Source: Acinetobacter johnsonii CIP 64.6
Lineage (GTDB): Bacteria > Pseudomonadota > Gammaproteobacteria > Pseudomonadales > Moraxellaceae
Reading direction: 5' to 3'
NCBI RefSeq assembly: GCF_000368045.1
Contig: NZ_KB849229.1
Location: 1-64,000 of the forward strand
Length of the DNA stretch: 64,000 bases
This document shows, in pieces, positions 45,369-55,256 of this stretch. Position 1 is the stretch's first letter, and each line of letters opens with the position of its first letter. The translations under genes and the position numbers were made by a program. The notes under the pieces were generated by a model. The model was given only the letters and a program-made list of their open reading frames with translations, made no database searches and was not told where the DNA came from.

Positions 45369-45961
45369 TGTTTTTTAAAATCTTAAAATACATGAATTGG
45401 TTTGCTTCACAGTGCCGTAAAGTGATGTACAACATGGCATTTGGCACACAATTTCGTTACTTCGGCAAAGCCTGTACCCTAGAGATTAATGGCCAAGTCA
45501 AGATCGGTAAGAATGTCTATATTGGTGATCATGTCAGTTTAATTGTCGAGCAAGGTGCGATTTTAGAAATTGCAGATAACAGTTTTATTGGTGAAAGCTG
45601 TTATATCAAATGCTTTGGCGGAAAAGTGTCGATTGGTCAAGATGTCAGCATTAATTCTAAGTCTTTTATTAATGGTTGTGGTGGTGTAAGCATTGGTGAC
45701 AATACCCGTATTGGTACGCAAAGTATTTTGATTGCTAGTAATCATAAATTTGGTGAGCCTGATCTGTTGGTGAAAGATGCTATTACCAAGCAGGGCGTGA
45801 GTTTAGGGAAAAATATTTGGCTTGGTGCACGAGTTACGGTACTTGATGGTGTAACTATTGCCGATGATAGCGTGATTGGTGCTTGCAGTTTGGTTTCTAA
45901 ACCTTTACCTGAATCAGGGGTGTATGTCGGTATTCCAGCCAAAAAAATCAAATCCGTATAA
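45368..45961 (+). CDS. left-handed beta-helix acyltransferase 1
   Basis: A 197-aa hexapeptide-repeat transferase (repeats about 45-180, ending IWLGARVTVLDGVTIADDSV and VGIPAKKIKSV). Closest to the WbbJ/LacA-like O-acetyltransferases, so it probably acetylates a sugar of the capsule; the donor is assumed to be acetyl-CoA. ATG 45368 overlaps the flippase stop; an upstream ATG at 45350 is less likely. Confidence 0.75.
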   Translation: MFFKILKYMNWFASQCRKVMYNMAFGTQFRYFGKACTLEINGQVKIGKNVYIGDHVSLIVEQGAILEIADNSFIGESCYIKCFGGKVSIGQDVSINSKSFINGCGGVSIGDNTRIGTQSILIASNHKFGEPDLLVKDAITKQGVSLGKNIWLGARVTVLDGVTIADDSVIGACSLVSKPLPESGVYVGIPAKKIKSV

Positions 45962-46049
45962 AGTGCTATGCATATCGTAAAACATATTTTCAGCGTAAAA
46001 TATTCAGCTTAATTTTCTCCCTTTTGATTTTCTGATCCTGACATAGGTC

Positions 46050-46604
46050 ATGCGTATGGCATTTATGGTTTCTGCTTTTCGACAGCTGTTTGATCTTGCT
46101 TATTTTATGGCAAAGGGCAGTGTGGCATATGCACGTAAAAAGGGGGTGAAAATTGGTGAAAACTGCCGAATTTATATTAAAAATTGGGGCTCAGAACCGT
46201 TTTTAGTCTCAATTGGAGATCATGTCACGGTGACTTCAGGCGTGAAATTTATTACCCATGATGGCAGTACCTGCTTAGTCAAAGATGATAAAGGCAAACG
46301 CTATCAACGTTTTGCTCCGATTCAAGTTGGTTCGCATGTCTTTATAGGTGTGAATAGCATTATTATGCCGGGCGTGAGCATTGGCTCAAATGTCGTGATT
46401 GGTGCAGGTTCGGTGGTGACCAAAGATATTCCTGACCATAGCGTGGCGATTGGTGTACCTGCCAAAGTGGTGTCGAGCTTTGCTGATTATCAAGCCAAAA
46501 TTCAAAGCATCTGTGCCAGTGATAGCGACTTGGTTGGCATTACCGATTACCGTGCCCGTGTGGAACGTGCCATTTCGATTCAAGCCTCAAAAAACCATCT
46601 TTAA
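46050..46604 (+). CDS. left-handed beta-helix acyltransferase 2
   Basis: A 184-aa hexapeptide transferase with a signature MPGVSIGSNVVIGAGSVVTK and AIGVPAKVV end. Possibly a second capsule O-acetyltransferase. The two are not close copies. An 89-bp gap precedes it. Confidence 0.74.
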   Translation: MRMAFMVSAFRQLFDLAYFMAKGSVAYARKKGVKIGENCRIYIKNWGSEPFLVSIGDHVTVTSGVKFITHDGSTCLVKDDKGKRYQRFAPIQVGSHVFIGVNSIIMPGVSIGSNVVIGAGSVVTKDIPDHSVAIGVPAKVVSSFADYQAKIQSICASDSDLVGITDYRARVERAISIQASKNHL

Positions 46605-46637
46605 TATTCTCCCATTTCATAAAGTTTAGGTCTGCAT

Positions 46638-47756
46638 ATGTTGAATAAAGTCATGTTCTTTTTGCCAAGCTTGGGCGGTGGCGGTGCAGAACGTACGGTC
46701 ATTCAACTGGCGAACAGTTTTGCTGAACAAGGACTTAAAATTCATTTAGGCGTATGTGACCTGAATGGCGATAAAGCCAAGCTGTTACCCGAAGTGAGTT
46801 CTAAAATTGAATTGGTCAATTTTAATTGCGGTCGGGTGATGAATAGCATCACGCCTTTAAAAATAAAAATGAAATCTGAGCAATATGATTGCTTAGTGGC
46901 CACGCAAACCCATACCAATATTGTGGCAGGGATTGCGAAAAAACTCTCAGGTGTTGCAACACGTTTGATCTTCCGTGAAGTATCTACGCCGTCAAAAAAT
47001 ATGAAGTTGCAAGGCATTGCTAAATTTGTGCTGAAAACTTTGGTGAATTGGACTTATCCCATGGCACAGCAAGTGATCTGTGTCTCTAAAGGGGTAGAAG
47101 CCGATTTTCATGAATATTATGGCTATAAAAATAATAATCTCGGCACCATTTATAATCCTGTGCTAGATGATGTCTATTTTGAAAAACTTAAAGCGCCAGT
47201 CACACATCAATTTTTAAATGATAGTAATAAAGTGATTTTGGCAGTGGGGCGTCTCACTGAAGCAAAGAACTTTGGTTTTCTGATCCGCTCCTTTAAAGCC
47301 TTGCATAATCAGCATCCTGAAACCCGATTATTGATTTTAGGTGAAGGCGAATTACGAGCTGAGTTTGAGGCTCTAGTGGCTGACTTGGGTTTAAACGATG
47401 TGGTGGATTTGCCGGGCTTTGATGCCAATCCATACGCTTATTTTAAATATGCATCGCTGTTTGTTTTAAGTTCCAATTGGGAAGGTTTACCGGGTGTACT
47501 GATTCAGGCACTGGCTTCTAAAGTGAAGGTGGTCAGTACCGATTGCCCAAGTGGACCAATGGAAATTTTAGACCATGCAAAATTTGGCTTATTGGTCGAA
47601 TGCAATGATCAAGTTGGCTTGATGCAAGCCATGCAACAGGCGATTTTTGCCGATTATGTACATTATTCAGAAGCTGACTTTGAAGCACATATTCAGCAAT
47701 TCCATAAAGCAACGGTATTGCAGCAGTACTTAAATATGATGGAGTCTGCAATATGA
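46638..47756 (+). CDS. glycosyltransferase, GT4-type (1)
   Basis: A 372-aa GT-B fold transferase: N-terminal PSLGGGGAERTVIQLA glycine-rich loop and C-terminal EGLPGVLIQALA donor-site motif of GT4/GT1 enzymes. No membrane segment. It would add one sugar of the repeat unit; linkage and donor cannot be read. Overlaps the next gene by 4 bp. Confidence 0.85.
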   Translation: MLNKVMFFLPSLGGGGAERTVIQLANSFAEQGLKIHLGVCDLNGDKAKLLPEVSSKIELVNFNCGRVMNSITPLKIKMKSEQYDCLVATQTHTNIVAGIAKKLSGVATRLIFREVSTPSKNMKLQGIAKFVLKTLVNWTYPMAQQVICVSKGVEADFHEYYGYKNNNLGTIYNPVLDDVYFEKLKAPVTHQFLNDSNKVILAVGRLTEAKNFGFLIRSFKALHNQHPETRLLILGEGELRAEFEALVADLGLNDVVDLPGFDANPYAYFKYASLFVLSSNWEGLPGVLIQALASKVKVVSTDCPSGPMEILDHAKFGLLVECNDQVGLMQAMQQAIFADYVHYSEADFEAHIQQFHKATVLQQYLNMMESAI

Positions 47757-48847
47757 ATAAACCGTTAATGGTACATGTGATTACCAATTTTGCAGGCGTG
47801 GGGGGGGCTGAGATGATGTTGGCACGCCTGATTCAATGTACTGAACACCAATACGAACATGTGATCATTGCATTGATGAAAACCTCTGAGGTTTATCAAC
47901 GTACTTTAGATTGTTGTCAGTCATATTATGCACTGCAGTGGAATGGTTTAAATACGTTGGGTACGATTCAAAAACTGCGTGGTTTACTGAAACAACTACA
48001 ACCCAAAACCGTGCAATGTTGGATGTATCATGCCAATGTGCTCACAAGTTTAAGTATGCTTGGTTTAGCTCAAAAACCGAATGTGGTGTGGGGCATTCAT
48101 CATTCTCTTGCTTCTCCTAAAGATGAATCCATCAGCACGAAAATTGCCTTAGGCTTAAGCAAAATACTGTCCCAACAAGCCAGTGCCATTATTTATTGTG
48201 CGCATTCGTCTATGCAGCAGCATCAGGCCTTCGGCTTTAAAAATGGCAATAGCCAAGTGATTGCCAATGGTGTTTTTCTCGATAAGTTTCAGCCGAATTT
48301 ACAGTTAAAGGAACCAACGGTGATTGGTTTTGCTGGACGTTATCATACCGCCAAAGGTTATCCATACTTATTTGAAACCATGGGTTTGCTGAAAGATAAA
48401 AACATCATCTTTAAAATTGCTGGCAGCGGCGCGAGTTTAGAAAATCCCGAAGTCAAAGCTTTGTTTGAGCTGCATCAGTTAGATGCTCGAAAAGTGCATT
48501 TGCTTGATCAAATCTCGGACATGCCTGCTTTTTATCAATCGATAGATGTATTTCTAATGACTTCAATCACCGAAGGTTTTCCGAATGTTTTGGTAGAAGC
48601 GATGGCCTCAGGTTTACCCTGTATTAGTACCGACGTGGGCGATACCAAATATATTGTGCAGGATTTAGGACGGATTGTTCCGCCACGTAATGCGCAAGCT
48701 TTGGCACAAGCAATTTTAAAATATGTGCAGCAAAGCAATGATGAAAAATTGCAGTTGAAACAAGCCGTGCGAGAGCGCGTAGAAGCGTATTTTAGTATTG
48801 AGCAAGTGAGTCGGCAATATATGCAAGTTTGGGAGCAAAGCCGTTGA
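47753..48847 (+). CDS. glycosyltransferase, GT4-type (2)
   Basis: A 364-aa GT-B transferase: FAGVGGAEMMLARL loop and EGFPNVLVEAMASGLPCISTD motif (EX7E). Overlaps neighbours at both ends (ATGA-type coupling), part of one translationally linked set. Confidence 0.86.
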   Translation: MNKPLMVHVITNFAGVGGAEMMLARLIQCTEHQYEHVIIALMKTSEVYQRTLDCCQSYYALQWNGLNTLGTIQKLRGLLKQLQPKTVQCWMYHANVLTSLSMLGLAQKPNVVWGIHHSLASPKDESISTKIALGLSKILSQQASAIIYCAHSSMQQHQAFGFKNGNSQVIANGVFLDKFQPNLQLKEPTVIGFAGRYHTAKGYPYLFETMGLLKDKNIIFKIAGSGASLENPEVKALFELHQLDARKVHLLDQISDMPAFYQSIDVFLMTSITEGFPNVLVEAMASGLPCISTDVGDTKYIVQDLGRIVPPRNAQALAQAILKYVQQSNDEKLQLKQAVRERVEAYFSIEQVSRQYMQVWEQSR

Positions 48848-49983
48848 AATTTCTAATGATCAGCAGTTTTCTGCCTTCGGTTTTAAATTTCCGCGGGAAA
48901 CTGCTGGAAGCCATTCATGCGCAAGGTTATGAAATTCACATCATGGTGCCTGAGTTTGCATCATTTCCTGAAGAACAGCAAAAACTGCAAGCCCTTGGCT
49001 ATCATCTGCATGAAATTCCCATGCAGCGCACAGGCACTAATCCGCTGGCGGATTTAAAACTGTTAAAACATATCTATCGGCAAATTCGTCAAATTCAGCC
49101 TGAGTATGTGCTGTCCTATACTATTAAACCGGTCATTTACGGTACCTTGGCGGCTTGGCTTGCGAAAGTATCGCATCGTTTTGCCTTAATTACAGGTTTG
49201 GGCTATGCCTTTCAAAATGTGGAATCTGGCAAGCGTAGTCTGTTTCAAAAGCTGGTGCATGGCTTATATGCGCAAGCGCTCAAACGTAGCGACAAAGTCT
49301 TTTTCCAAAACCCTGATGATTTAAAGCTTTTCCAGGACATGCATTTGCTTGATGCCAATAAACCAAGCGTGGTGGTGAATGGTTCAGGGGTAAATGTACA
49401 AGACTTTGATGTCATGCCTTTACCGAAAGATGATGCAGGCGTGGTCAAAGCCTCATTCTTGCTCATTGCACGGCTTTTGGGGGATAAAGGTGTGCGTGAA
49501 TATGCTGAATCGGCACGTATCATCAAAGCACAATATCCTGAAGCTGAGTTTCATTTGGTCGGTTGGATTGATGATAATCCTTCGGCCATTTCGCAAGCTG
49601 AACTTGACACGTGGATTGCCGATGGTCGCCTCAAATATTGGGGTAAGCTCAGTGATGTCCGTCCTGCAATTGCGGAAAGCTCGGTCTACGTTTTGCCCTC
49701 CTACCGTGAAGGCACGCCACGTACGGTACTAGAGGCGATGGCTATGGGACGGGCGATTATTACCACCGATGCACCAGGTTGTCGTGAAACGGTATTGCAC
49801 GGTGTGAATGGTTATTTGGTTGCAGTGAAATCAGTCGATGAGCTGGTGCAATGCATGCAATACTTTATTGAAGATCCAAAACTGATTGAGTATATGGGAC
49901 AGCGTTCGCGAGAAATTGCGCTGAATAAATATGATGTGCATCAAGTGAATAAGCACATGATGGCTGAAATGGATATTCATTAA
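48844..49983 (+). CDS. glycosyltransferase, GT4-type (3)
   Basis: A 379-aa GT-B transferase. N-terminal KFLMISSFLPSVLNFRGKLL and C-terminal REGTPRTVLEAMAMGRAIITTD (EX7E type) are present. The start is TTG 48844, sharing TTGA with the previous stop; GGGAG sits eight bases upstream. A further in-frame TTG at 48829 is less likely. Confidence 0.84.
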   Translation: MKFLMISSFLPSVLNFRGKLLEAIHAQGYEIHIMVPEFASFPEEQQKLQALGYHLHEIPMQRTGTNPLADLKLLKHIYRQIRQIQPEYVLSYTIKPVIYGTLAAWLAKVSHRFALITGLGYAFQNVESGKRSLFQKLVHGLYAQALKRSDKVFFQNPDDLKLFQDMHLLDANKPSVVVNGSGVNVQDFDVMPLPKDDAGVVKASFLLIARLLGDKGVREYAESARIIKAQYPEAEFHLVGWIDDNPSAISQAELDTWIADGRLKYWGKLSDVRPAIAESSVYVLPSYREGTPRTVLEAMAMGRAIITTDAPGCRETVLHGVNGYLVAVKSVDELVQCMQYFIEDPKLIEYMGQRSREIALNKYDVHQVNKHMMAEMDIH

Positions 49984-50015
49984 AGGCGATTCACCCAATT
50001 TAAGAGACGATCCAA

Positions 50016-50555
50016 ATGACCTTAAAATATATAAAAAGTGATTTATACCGTTATACCGGCCATGTCAGTTTTAAAACCTTTTTGAAAACTTATTTTTTCA
50101 ATCGTGGTTTTAATTTTTCATTTTGGCTGCGTTTAGCCAGCGCTCAAAGCGCGTGGGCAAAACTGGCCTATCCTATTTATTATTATAAAAAAAAGCAGTA
50201 CGGCATTGATATTCATACCACGACTCAAATTGGCTACGGCTTGTTGATTGGGCATGGCGGGCCGTTGGTCGTTAATCCGACAACTGTAATTGGCAATAAT
50301 GTGAATTTATCGCAATTTACCACCATTGGTGCAAATGGCGGTCGTCAAGCCGCAGAAATTGGCGATAATGTTTATATTGGGCCCAATGTCTGCATCATTG
50401 AGCATGTCAAAATTGGTAATAATGCCACTATAGGTGCAGGAAGCGTTGTGACAAAAGATATTCCTGAAAATGCAACTGCGGTAGGAAACTACGCGAAAGT
50501 GATCAGCATGAATAATCCGGGTCATGCAGTTAATCGTCGTTGGACAGATTTCTAA
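50016..50555 (+). CDS. serine-acetyltransferase-like capsule acyltransferase
   Basis: A 179-aa protein with an N-terminal helical part and hexapeptide repeats (about 70-165), resembling CysE/WcaB-type acetyltransferases: TTQIGYGLLIGHGGPLVVNP and VTKDIPENATAVGNYAKV. In a capsule locus it is likely to acetylate a sugar, not serine. Last gene before an internal promoter candidate. Confidence 0.76.
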   Translation: MTLKYIKSDLYRYTGHVSFKTFLKTYFFNRGFNFSFWLRLASAQSAWAKLAYPIYYYKKKQYGIDIHTTTQIGYGLLIGHGGPLVVNPTTVIGNNVNLSQFTTIGANGGRQAAEIGDNVYIGPNVCIIEHVKIGNNATIGAGSVVTKDIPENATAVGNYAKVISMNNPGHAVNRRWTDF

Positions 50556-50648
50556 AAGGCTATATGGTTTGGCAGCGTTTAGAATGAGGAATATTTGAGT
50601 CCCTTTGACCGTTGAAATATTTTACAAATCTGATGGCTTTGGACAGGG

Positions 50649-50654
50649 TATAAT
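50649..50654 (+). promoter_or_regulatory. possible internal promoter before itrB
   Basis: Perfect -10 TATAAT, about 60 bp upstream of itrB, without a good -35. It may give the itrB-qhbA-qhbB-gdr set its own transcription. Confidence 0.35.
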
Positions 50655-50709
50655 CATTGCTATAAATGGATACTATTTCCTCATCTTTATCTAACCTCAA
50701 GAGTGAACC

Positions 50710-51309
50710 ATGTTAAAGCGCTTATTGGATATTGTGATTGCATCATCTGCGCTAGTGCTGCTGTCTCCTGTATATGCTTTTGTGGCCTATAAGGTGCGAA
50801 AAAATTTGGGTTCACCCGTGTTGTTCCGTCAGGTGCGTCCGGGGCTAAATGGCAAACCTTTTGAAATGATAAAATTCCGCAGTATGAAAGATGCGGTTGA
50901 TGCACAAGGTCATTCCTTGCCCGACAGTGAGCGTTTAACACCCTTTGGTCAAATGCTGCGTTCCAGCAGTTTGGATGAAATGCCCGAACTGTGGAACGTA
51001 ATTAAAGGTGAGATGAGTATCGTGGGACCACGCCCGTTATTGATGGAATATTTGCCTTTATATAATAGCGAGCAAGCCAAACGCCATGATGTACGTCCCG
51101 GCATCACGGGCTATGCGCAGGTGAATGGACGTAATGCCATCTCATGGGAAAAGAAGTTTGAACTCGACACATGGTATGTCAACAATCAGTCCTTGTGGCT
51201 CGACTTTAAAATCATGCTGAAAACCGTCAAAAAAGTACTCGCGAAAGATGATATTAGTGCCGAAGGTGATGTCACGATGCATAAATTCACAGGCAGCAAA
51301 CATGACTAA
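50710..51309 (+). CDS. itrB: initiating phosphoglycosyl transferase (PglC/ItrB type)
   Basis: A 199-aa monotopic transferase that loads the first sugar phosphate onto undecaprenyl phosphate. Reentrant hydrophobic helix (about 7-24), FRQVRPGLNG, SSSLDEMPELWNV catalytic Asp-Glu pair and GPRPLL segments are conserved. The adjoining genes make a diamino-trideoxy sugar, so the first sugar is probably of bacillosamine (QuiNAc4NAc) type. Overlaps the next gene by 8 bp. Confidence 0.88.
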   Translation: MLKRLLDIVIASSALVLLSPVYAFVAYKVRKNLGSPVLFRQVRPGLNGKPFEMIKFRSMKDAVDAQGHSLPDSERLTPFGQMLRSSSLDEMPELWNVIKGEMSIVGPRPLLMEYLPLYNSEQAKRHDVRPGITGYAQVNGRNAISWEKKFELDTWYVNNQSLWLDFKIMLKTVKKVLAKDDISAEGDVTMHKFTGSKHD

Positions 51310-51958
51310 GCTTTATGCCGTATATGGTGCTTCGGGGTGTGGACGTAGTTTGATGCCTGTAGCACGTCAACAATTAGCACGTCAGCAAGAGCCTGCTGAA
51401 ATTGTGTTTATTGATGATGCTTTGACTGAAATTACCATAGTGAATGGTCATCGTGCCATGAACTACCCACAATTTAAAGCGGAGCCTGTATCTTTCAAAG
51501 CGGTACTGATTGCAATTGCCAATAGTCAAGTACGTGAAAAAATTGCGCTGAAACTGGAGCAAGATGGTCTTCCATTGTGGTCAGTGCAGGCAGATAATAC
51601 GCTGCTGATGGATACGGTAGAACTTGGCGCAGGTGCTGCGTTGAGTCCTTTTGTCACGATTACATCCAATATTAAAATTGGCAAATGTTTTCATGCCAAC
51701 TTATATAGTTATGTCGAGCATGATTGTGTAATTGGTGATTTCGTCACGTTTGCACCGGGCGTAAAATGCAACGGTAATATTCATATAGAAGACCATGTTT
51801 ATATTGGTGCAGGTGCCGTGATTAAACAAGGCACACCTGCGCAACCTTTGGTGATTGGTCGTGGTGCTGTGGTGGGTATGGGCGCTGTGGTGACCAAAAG
51901 CGTGCCTGCGGGCGTAACAGTGGTGGGAAATCCTGCCCGTATACTGACCAGTAAATGA
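51302..51958 (+). CDS. qhbA: PglD-type UDP-4-amino-sugar N-acyltransferase
   Basis: A 218-aa protein with an N-terminal Rossmann-like UDP-sugar domain (YGASGCGRSL) and C-terminal hexapeptide helix (GAGAVIKQGTPAQ, VVGMGAVVTKSVPAG). PglD adds acetyl to the 4-amine; Acinetobacter homologues called QhbA can add 3-hydroxybutyryl. The sequence does not tell which. ATG 51302 lies inside the itrB end. Confidence 0.82.
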   Translation: MTKLYAVYGASGCGRSLMPVARQQLARQQEPAEIVFIDDALTEITIVNGHRAMNYPQFKAEPVSFKAVLIAIANSQVREKIALKLEQDGLPLWSVQADNTLLMDTVELGAGAALSPFVTITSNIKIGKCFHANLYSYVEHDCVIGDFVTFAPGVKCNGNIHIEDHVYIGAGAVIKQGTPAQPLVIGRGAVVGMGAVVTKSVPAGVTVVGNPARILTSK

Positions 51959-51976
51959 TAAATTTAGGAAAAACTC

Positions 51977-53152
51977 ATGTTAAACACTGCATTTGAACCG
52001 TGGCCAAGTTTCACCTCAGCTGAAGCAGATGCGGTGTCAAAGGTCCTTTTATCCAATAAAGTCAATTATTGGACAGGACAAGAGTGCCGTGAGTTTGAAA
52101 AAGAATTTGCAGCATTTGCACAAACGCAGTATGCCGTCGCTGTAGCGAATGGCACAGTCGCACTGGATTTGGCCTTAAAAGCCCTTGGCATTGGCACAGG
52201 CGATGATGTGATCGTCACTTCACGGACATTTCTTGCATCTGCCAGTTCAATTGTGACGGCTGGTGCCAATCCTGTTTTTGCCGATGTTGAACTGGATTCA
52301 CAGAATATTTCACGCCGTACGATTGAAGCTGTGCTTACTCCGAAAACCAAAGCCATTATTTGTGTGCATTTGGCGGGTTGGATGTGTGATATGGATCCGA
52401 TCATGCAGTTGGCTGAGGAAAAAGGGATTTGGGTCATAGAAGACTGTGCCCAAGCCCATGGTGCATTCTATAAAGGTCAATCCGCAGGTTCAATCGGGCA
52501 TATTGGCGCATGGTCATTTTGTCAAGACAAGATCATGACCACGGGTGGTGAAGGCGGTATGGTTACCACCAATGATGAAAATTTATGGAAAAAAATGTGG
52601 TCATATAAAGACCACGGTAAAAACTTTGACAGCATTTATAACAAACAGCACCCGCCTGGCTTTCGTTGGTTACATGACAGCTTTGGCACCAACTGGCGCA
52701 TGATGGAAATGCAGGCTGTTATCGGACGTTTACAACTCCAAAAAATGCCAGAATGGACGCAAGTGCGTAATGCGCATATGCGTCGCGTTTTAGCAAGTTT
52801 TGAAAATAACCCTTATTTTACTGTGGCAATGCCACCTGCGAATTATGTTCATGCGGCATATAAGGCTTATGTCCAAGTGAATACAGCACAATTGCCAGAA
52901 GGTTGGTCGCGTGATCGCATTATGGCGGAAATTAATGCACTGGGTGTGCCATGCTTTAGTGGTTCATGTTCAGAAGTGTATTTAGAAAAAGCCTTTGATG
53001 GAACACCATGGCGACCTGAGCAACGATTGGTCAATGCCAAAAGCTTGGGGGACAGCAGTTTAATGTTCTTGGTACATCCGACTTTGTCCGACAGCAACAT
53101 GCAAAAAACGGTGGATAGTATCCAACAGGTGATCTCACAAATCTCCATGTGA
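51977..53152 (+). CDS. qhbB: DegT/PglE-type sugar aminotransferase
   Basis: A 391-aa PLP aminotransferase of the DegT/DnrJ/EryC1 class. The PLP-lysine is in CQDKIMTTGGEGG, and VIEDCAQAHGA holds the PLP-contact Asp/Gln. It converts the 4-keto-6-deoxy product of Gdr to a 4-amine, as in bacillosamine synthesis. Between qhbA and gdr. Confidence 0.88.
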   Translation: MLNTAFEPWPSFTSAEADAVSKVLLSNKVNYWTGQECREFEKEFAAFAQTQYAVAVANGTVALDLALKALGIGTGDDVIVTSRTFLASASSIVTAGANPVFADVELDSQNISRRTIEAVLTPKTKAIICVHLAGWMCDMDPIMQLAEEKGIWVIEDCAQAHGAFYKGQSAGSIGHIGAWSFCQDKIMTTGGEGGMVTTNDENLWKKMWSYKDHGKNFDSIYNKQHPPGFRWLHDSFGTNWRMMEMQAVIGRLQLQKMPEWTQVRNAHMRRVLASFENNPYFTVAMPPANYVHAAYKAYVQVNTAQLPEGWSRDRIMAEINALGVPCFSGSCSEVYLEKAFDGTPWRPEQRLVNAKSLGDSSLMFLVHPTLSDSNMQKTVDSIQQVISQISM

Positions 53153-53209
53153 AACAGCGTATAATTTGCCATGCAATTTTTTGCCTTCATCTAGCCCGTT
53201 GAGTCCATC

Positions 53210-55075
53210 GTGAAAGACATTATCCGAGTTATTGCATCATTACCGCGCCGCCAAAAACAAGTTGTTTTAGTGGTCATGGATATCTGTGTCCTGCCTTTGA
53301 TGATGTGGCTGGTTTATGCCATTCGACTAGCCAAACCAAATGTTCCGGTGATGGAAGGTTTAGATTTTTGGTATCTGTATGTCGGTGTCATTGGTGTCGC
53401 AATTTTTGCCTTACTCGGTATTTATAGTGCGATTGTGCGCTCCTTCAATGAAGATTATTTGCTACGGATCTCGATCGCGACATTTATCCAAATTGTTGGT
53501 TTATATGCAGTTAAGAAGCTCGGTTTAGCTTTTATTCCCATGAGCATTCCACTCATGTACGGCTTTGTGCTGTTTTCTTGGATGTGGTGGAGCCGTGCTG
53601 TAATTCGCTATGCCACACTGCGTACTTTTGTGAAAAAGCAAAACCGTAAGCGTGTCGCGATTTATGGTGCAGGGCTTGCGGGGCAGCAAATTGCGGCCGC
53701 ATTATATCGCTCTGATGACTATTTGCCCGTCTGTTTTATTGATGATAAAGCTTCGTTACAAGGGCAGTCTTTAAGCGGACTAAAAATCTTTTCACCGAAA
53801 AGGGCGCTTACCGCATTTCGTAAGTTTCACATCGAAGAAATATTACTGGCTATGCCATCTGTAAGTCGTGCACGTAAAAAAGCAATTATTGAGTCTTTTG
53901 AACCGTCTAATGTCAAAATGATGGAACTGCCAGGGGTCACCCAACTGGTGGGCGGGCGAGTTCAAGTCTCCGATATTCGAGAAGTCGATATTATTGACTT
54001 ACTGGGGCGTGATCCAGTACCACCCAAGTTAGACCTTTTAGAAAAAAATATTAAAAATAAAGTGGTGATGGTAACTGGTGCAGGTGGATCAATTGGTTCA
54101 GAACTTTCCCGTCAGATCTTGAAGCATCAACCAAAATGCCTTGTTTTATTTGAAATGTCTGAATTTGCACTGTATTCCATTGATCGCGAATTACAAAACG
54201 CAGGTGTAGAAGTAGTGCCTATACTAGGTTCTGTAACTCACCAAATAAAGTTGGAACGTATATTGCAAAACCATGCTGTGCAAACGGTTTACCATGCAGC
54301 AGCTTATAAGCATGTTCCCTTGGTTGAGGCCAACCCCTTTGAAGGGATCTATAATACTTCAATTGGTACGGCCCGTAGTGTTGACGCTGCTGTGGCTCAA
54401 GGGGTTGAAACCTTTGTCCTGATTTCTACTGACAAAGCTGTACGCCCAACCAATGTCATGGGTGCATCGAAACGGATGGCAGAATTGTATTGCCAAGGTT
54501 TAGCTGCCACAAAACCGCAAACACAAATCAGTATAGTTCGTTTTGGTAATGTATTAGGTTCATCAGGTTCTGTCGTTCCTTTGTTCAAAAAACAGATTGA
54601 AAAAGGTGGACCTGTTACAGTAACTCACCCTGAGGTGACTCGTTATTTTATGACTATTCCTGAGGCTGCGCAGTTGGTGATTCAGGCGGGGGCAATGGGA
54701 ACAGGCGGAGATGTTTTTCTACTGGATATGGGTGAACCCGTTAAAATTGTTGATTTGGCTAAACAGATGATTCGTCTAAGTGGGTTTAAACCTATGGATG
54801 AAAAAGGCTTAGGGGATATCGCAATTCAGTTTACTGGCCTACGTCCAGGTGAAAAACTATATGAAGAGCTACTCATCGAATCTGAAAATGTGACTAAAAC
54901 CGACCATGAACGAATTTTAAAATCGTATGAGCATTTTTATCTTTTTGATCAAATTAACAGCGTATTTTTGCAGTTATCTGATTTATCTGAACAAGGAGAG
55001 AATCAGGTAAAAATTAAAAATATCCTACAAACCTATGTAGAGGGTTACAAAACCAAAGATTTGCACAAGAATTGA
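53210..55075 (+). CDS. gdr: UDP-GlcNAc 4,6-dehydratase (PglF/WbpM type)
   Basis: A 621-aa membrane dehydratase: four N-terminal helices (about 18-135), a regulatory Rossmann domain (IYGAGLAGQQ) and the catalytic SDR domain with TGAGGSIG (289-296) and Thr407-Asp408-Lys409, the PglF-type catalytic trio replacing Tyr. Product: UDP-4-keto-6-deoxy-GlcNAc. The start is GTG 53210. Last of the itrB-qhbA-qhbB-gdr block; 181 AT-rich bases follow. Confidence 0.92.
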   Translation: MKDIIRVIASLPRRQKQVVLVVMDICVLPLMMWLVYAIRLAKPNVPVMEGLDFWYLYVGVIGVAIFALLGIYSAIVRSFNEDYLLRISIATFIQIVGLYAVKKLGLAFIPMSIPLMYGFVLFSWMWWSRAVIRYATLRTFVKKQNRKRVAIYGAGLAGQQIAAALYRSDDYLPVCFIDDKASLQGQSLSGLKIFSPKRALTAFRKFHIEEILLAMPSVSRARKKAIIESFEPSNVKMMELPGVTQLVGGRVQVSDIREVDIIDLLGRDPVPPKLDLLEKNIKNKVVMVTGAGGSIGSELSRQILKHQPKCLVLFEMSEFALYSIDRELQNAGVEVVPILGSVTHQIKLERILQNHAVQTVYHAAAYKHVPLVEANPFEGIYNTSIGTARSVDAAVAQGVETFVLISTDKAVRPTNVMGASKRMAELYCQGLAATKPQTQISIVRFGNVLGSSGSVVPLFKKQIEKGGPVTVTHPEVTRYFMTIPEAAQLVIQAGAMGTGGDVFLLDMGEPVKIVDLAKQMIRLSGFKPMDEKGLGDIAIQFTGLRPGEKLYEELLIESENVTKTDHERILKSYEHFYLFDQINSVFLQLSDLSEQGENQVKIKNILQTYVEGYKTKDLHKN

Positions 55076-55256
55076 TATATTTTATTGATGTTCATTTGAT
55101 AAAGCCTAACGTGTTCAATTAAAATATTTATACAATTCATTCACATATTTTGAATAAAATACTGAAATAGTTTTAGAAAAAAGAAACATCTTATTTATCT
55201 ATAGATAACCTAAAATTATTTTGCTATCAATCAATTTAAATTAAGAGCAGGAAAAT

